Part shown: positions 60,613-64,000 of the stretch, one piece after another | Numbering within the stretch: position 1 is the stretch's first letter | Layout of the letters: every line of letters starts with the position of its first letter | Source: Nilaparvata lugens | Lineage: Eukaryota; Arthropoda; Insecta; Hemiptera; Delphacidae | Direction: 5' to 3' | Assembly: GCF_014356525.2 (NCBI RefSeq) | Contig: NC_052507.1 | Span: 1,935,419-1,999,418 of the forward strand | DNA: 64,000 nucleotides | Notes under the pieces: model-generated | What the model saw: only the letters and a program-made list of their open reading frames with translations | What the model was told of the DNA's origin: nothing | The model's database searches: none | Program-made: the position numbers and the translations under genes

Positions 60613-60810
60613 TCATAATTATATTTTTCAATAATTTCATAATTATTATGAAATACTTTGTTAATTATTAATTCTATATTGCTGGAAGACGATCGGGCAA
60701 CAGAGCAAAGCGAGAAAGAGATAGCGCTATCCGCTTTGTTGAATGATAGACAAGGATAGCAATACCATTGCTAATCAAACACTGCCATTATAACGTGGAC
60801 CTCACTATAG
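60613..60810 (+). mobile_element. TA-flanked MITE, right half
   Basis: Ends ATAACGTGGACCTCACTATA; the left end is missing. Confidence 0.75.
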
Positions 60811-60815
60811 CTGTC

Positions 60816-61534
60816 TAAGGGTAACCGTCCACTGGAACCGTATTCAACCGATCCGTTGGATCGGACGAATCTGCCGGCCTTTAATTCGGCCGAATATGGC
60901 CGTCCATTGAAACAGTTTACGTCAGTCTAGTTCAATTTTTGGCTGGTTTCCAATTATTGAATTAACTACTATCATAACCACCAAAATTTTTCATAAACAA
61001 TGATTACATTGTGATTTTTACATTTGAATAAATATCTACTAAATTAGTTATTCATTACAATAATATTACCTTCAGATCCTATTTGTTCAGCAATCTTTGT
61101 CCACAGATTCCTTTGAACATCACGACGATGATATCTTTTGTCTCGCATATCCCACAATGGAACATGCTCTTGAACCAAACTTATCAACTTCTCATTGTCC
61201 ATAGTTACAATTTGATAAAACAGAACAACTCTAGAATTTCTGGATGCAGCTGTAAAACTAATGAGTACAAATAAACAGTCAAAAAACAAAAATGGACAAG
61301 TCTGTAAAACAATTTTAGGTTAGGAACACTTTGTTGTCTCAGCTCGACTAGTTAGTTCGGCCGGATAGAGCCGGAAAATCCCATTCAATGCGGATTGAAA
61401 AATTTATCTGTTTTATTGATATGAATCTGTTGCAATGGACGATTATCTATTCCTTTCTTTGTTGGGGGATCGTTCGGTAGTTTTCGACCAATGCTAGTTC
61501 GGGAGAAAACGGTTCTAGTGGACGACCCACCTTA
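60816..61534. mobile_element. Harbinger-like non-autonomous element carrying a MADF exon
   Basis: The left end TAAGGGTAACCGTCCACTGG and the right end (reverse complement TAAGGTGGGTCGTCCACTAG) are imperfect inverted repeats that begin with the TAA expected of PIF/Harbinger targets. GGCCG-rich subterminal motifs sit inside both ends. The interior holds the MADF exon below. Superfamily call is inference. Confidence 0.6.
61070..61202 (-). CDS. MADF-domain exon (single exon of a transposon-type Myb/SANT-like gene)
   Basis: From ATG at 61202 the frame reads MDNEKLISLVQEHVPLWDMR, then DKRYHRRDVQRNLWTKIAEQ. These match a MADF/Myb-SANT DNA-binding domain: the LI.LV.EH..LWD opening, then RD...N.W.KIAEQ. 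44 codons precede a good donor, G|GTAATA, at 61070/61069. No second exon is evident in the element, so it is probably a relic of an autonomous Harbinger's accessory DNA-binding protein rather than a host gene. A host MADF gene with a distant next exon cannot be excluded. Confidence 0.55.
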
Positions 61535-61738
61535 AGGTACTGATATAGCTGGCTTTGGAAAATGACGTTAAATACATTATTTAACGAACAGGGCATGTCA
61601 GGGTAAATATCAAGTATTATCAATATTTTCTTGTTGAGGTATTTTTCTACATGTATTTTCCAATTCTTGTGAGATAATGTACATTTTTTTATGTATTCTA
61701 TTTCTATTTCAGATATAAATTGTGATCTTCTGAGGTAA

Positions 61739-63449
61739 ATGAAGAAGACGGGCAAAACAAAAATGGTTCAAAAGCCAAGTGAGACAGAAGAAAGCTTTGA
61801 AAGTGCTGAGAGTGACAACAACATTGAGAGTGAAAGAGAAGATGACAACGATGCAGAAAATAATGAAAGTAAGATTAAATATAATCCTGGATGGGCTGAT
61901 GCGATGGCCAAGATTTTAAGGACAAATAAGCCGAAAAGGAAGAAAACAATTGTACTATCAAAAGCGAAAAAGTTGAAAGCGTCAGTTGATGAGGAGGAAA
62001 TCGAGGATAAGAAAGAATCTTTTGTGATAGAAGCCAAACCGGATTCAAACGCCTTGAGAACTGAAGAGGAACCAGTTTCGACTAAATCTATAAAACTGGA
62101 ACAAACACGTAAACATGTTGATAGGATAAGGGTGAGTAATATTTTTTTCCTACAGTTACGTTGAAAAGTGGCCATTGCTGCACTGATTACAGAACGCAAA
62201 GAATCACTTTTCCGCTCTAGTGCGGGAAAAATTTTTCTGCACTCCAGATTTGCAACATGGCAACGCAAAATACTTAGTAGGTTATATGGAGCAACAGTGC
62301 AGCAAAATCAAAATGAAGTTGGTAACAGTGACTGGGCTGCTATAGTGAGCAGACGTGCAACGAAGCACAACGCGCTAATTATTAAGTAGATATTATAACC
62401 AACGACAACGAGGACTTTAGGATTTTGGGATTAAGGTTTTTATCAATAATAAAATTACACAGATTTACATTTGATGGATTTCAGGCAATTTTACTCATAA
62501 TTTATTACCCACTTTTCATATTCAATGGTAACTGTAGGAAAAACTTAATGTGAAATACGTGCGCAAAGTTCCTCTGCTGCACTCAAGAAACCACGTTTCT
62601 TTCGATGCAGCAAACTGTCACTTTGCGCACTAGTTGCACAAATAACTAATTTCAACTAATATTATTTTACAACTTTTAATAAAACGACTCTGTGGAGTCC
62701 ACGTTGTAATGGCTGAATTTGATTAACATTGGTGTTGCTATCCTTGTCTATCATTCGACAAAGCAAATAGCGCTTTCATTTTCTAGCTCTGCAATGTTGC
62801 CAGATCCTTCTTCAACTGCCTTCCATAGAGGATAGCTAATACTTGCCTCATATTTGCCGCAGTCCAGTGACGGAGAATTGTCAAAGTTCCTTATCAATTA
62901 TCAGATACCTGTATAATAATATGTAACTGTTCATTCTTGTTTAAAATAATCAATTATATATCATTCGTTAAAGGGCTATCAGCTGTTTTGTCGAATGATA
63001 CACAAGGCTAGCAACACTAATGTTAGTTAAATCCTGTTATTATAACATGAACATAAGAGTTTATCCTGTTGATTCTCTCCCAATCATTTAATTTGGTATT
63101 GTGATTGTGGAATGTAATGTAATAATCGATATTACTTGAGTACAGTAGGCAAGCAAACCAAACTTCACTCAGTACTTCGTATGAAATGTTCATAATTACT
63201 GCTTCAATGCTTGGGTTTCTATAAAATGCTGTATTCTCATTCAGAACCTCGTGCATTTTTCATAATTTCATGTGTTGGATCATTCATCATCACATAATTA
63301 ATTTACAAATGTTTCTTCTGCTGATTTGTTTGTCTAATTATTTAATTTGTTTTTGTGTTACAGAAAAAAGACAGAGATTCCAAAGGTAGATTTAAACCAT
63401 CAATTCTCGAGAAGGATAGAGAGAAAATTTTATGCAGAATAGCGACTAA
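61739..63449 (+). CDS. RRP15: RRP15-like ribosome-biogenesis protein, 5' part (incomplete at window edge)
   Basis: Coding exons are 61739-62131 (131 codons, phase 0) and 63364-63449 (86 nt, phase 2), each with a GTGAGT donor; the gene continues beyond the window. The N terminus is acidic (ESAESDNNIESERE). The family signature NPGWADAMAKIL is at residues 49-60, followed by basic PKRKKT. Exon 2 (FKPSILEKDREKILCRIATK) starts the conserved C-terminal domain. RRP15 is a nucleolar factor for 27S pre-rRNA processing and 60S subunit assembly. A strong pyrimidine tract and AG at 61711-61712, 26 nt before the ATG, suggest that an untranslated 5' exon precedes. Intron 1 holds a degenerate TA-flanked MITE. 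Confidence 0.9.
62132..62687. other. RRP15 intron 1, left part, no gene
   Basis: The frame 62168-62389 (73 aa) is open but shows no family motif or splice logic. It lies in a CTGCAC/GCGCAA-rich segment whose phrases recur inverted near 62570-62640, so it is probably part of an unrecognised repeat. Confidence 0.4.
62688..63052 (-). mobile_element. Degenerate TA-flanked MITE in RRP15 intron 1
   Basis: Left GTGGAGTCCACGTTGTAATG, interior GCTATCCTTGTCTATCATTC, and decayed right end TTATTATAACATGAAC. Confidence 0.65.
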
Positions 63450-63540
63450 GTGAGTACTAATGTAATTTGAATTCAATATAATTTCAATATTACAATATAA
63501 ATAACATTCAATATTACTTTTGAGCATTTGAGAGGAAATT

Positions 63541-63688
63541 TTTACAAAACTTTATACATTGTTGAAACACAATCTGGTAACGTTGTGGAGCTAGTAAAGG
63601 ATAGCGGTATTTGCTTTGTTGAATGATAGACAAGGATAACACCACCAATGTTTATCGAATATTGCCATGATAACGTGGACCTCAATGT
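63541..63688 (+). mobile_element. TA-flanked MITE right-end fragment
   Basis: Contains GAATGATAGACAAGGATAAC and ends GATAACGTGGACCTCA. Confidence 0.7.
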
Positions 63689-63905
63689 GTAGTGAGATCC
63701 ACATTTTAATGGCAGTGGAAAAATATAGGAGAACAGCGTTGCCTAATCTCTGCCTTACCACTGCCTTCTATAGAGGATAGCTGATACCGATATTTCTGAT
63801 GTGATATCAACTGTTCTGGTTTAGAATAATCATGCAAAGAAAATATATTTCTCAATAAATTGATTAAATAATACATTTTCATAATTGAGATAAAATATTT
63901 TAAGT
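63689..63905 (+). mobile_element. TA-flanked MITE left-end fragment, adjacent copy
   Basis: Begins TGTAGTGAGATCCACATTTT right after the previous fragment and follows the family to about 63900. Confidence 0.7.
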
Positions 63906-64000
63906 GTCAGGGTCATTCCTGACCGGCAGTTAGGAGGTACTGGGTTCGTTTCCTGGGCTGACAAATAATTTTTGTATAGCAGCGCACATCGAATTTCCAT
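63906..64000 (+). repeat. Possible tRNA-derived SINE head
   Basis: TACTGGGTTCGTTTCCTGGG at 63939-63958 resembles a pol III B box (GGTTCGANTCC) in a tRNA-like arm. The sequence is cut off by the window edge and the A box is not clear. Confidence 0.3.

Noticed and set aside
62168..62389. 73-aa open frame in RRP15 intron 1
   Set aside because: No domain, lies inside an intron with repeat-like phrases recurring nearby in inverse.

Overview
The window is an AT-rich, repeat-dense eukaryotic nuclear contig with spliced genes and long introns. The transposon mix (LINEs, a Penelope-like element, Helitrons, piggyBac, hAT, Harbinger-like and TA-flanked MITEs) and the gene content fit an insect, probably a hemipteran. 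That host call is inference; I see no rRNA, tRNA or mitochondrial marker to fix it.

Four host genes are supported by exons whose splice sites and codon phases join exactly. (1) A small uncharacterised gene on the minus strand (4 exons, 19015 down to 5069, 153 aa) encodes a protein with an N-terminal membrane anchor or signal segment. (2) CCDC61/VFL3, a basal-body protein of the XRCC4/SAS-6 fold superfamily, lies on the plus strand (10 exons, 21693-43990, 459 aa). (3) OPA3, a mitochondrial membrane protein, lies on the minus strand (3 exons, 59138 down to 51567, 274 aa). (4) The 5' part of RRP15, a 60S ribosome-biogenesis factor, lies on the plus strand (from 61739, running off the right edge). 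Genes 1 and 2 are divergent, 2 and 3 convergent, and 3 and 4 divergent. They share no obvious pathway and look like ordinary neighbours.

Most of the rest is mobile DNA, often nested. 0-21 kb holds LINE fragments, a hAT-like element inside a MITE, an inverted pair of Helentron-like elements with CA/TG microsatellite cores, three Helitron-like elements, a LINE inserted into another LINE with a 12-bp target duplication, a GIY-YIG fragment of a Penelope-like element and a 0.9-kb palindromic element inside a MITE. 21-45 kb is CCDC61, whose introns hold many copies of one ~380-bp TA-flanked MITE family, a piggyBac element with TTAA ends, a 1.07-kb Helentron-like copy with 274 bp of (CA)n, and two tandem duplications. 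45-51.5 kb is intergenic, with a ~150-bp tandem array and several foldback MITEs. 51.5-59 kb is OPA3, with LINEs and MITEs in its introns. 60.8-61.5 kb is a small Harbinger-like element carrying an exon with a MADF domain.

I found no unknown defence or enzymatic system. The most interesting signal is repeated duplication of exon edges. The last exon of CCDC61 is present twice. The 3' end of its exon 3, with the splice donor, is duplicated and the second unit is split by piggyBac. The 5' edge of OPA3 exon 2, with the acceptor, is duplicated in intron 1. The last ~19 codons of OPA3 recur in five decayed tandem units beyond its stop codon.
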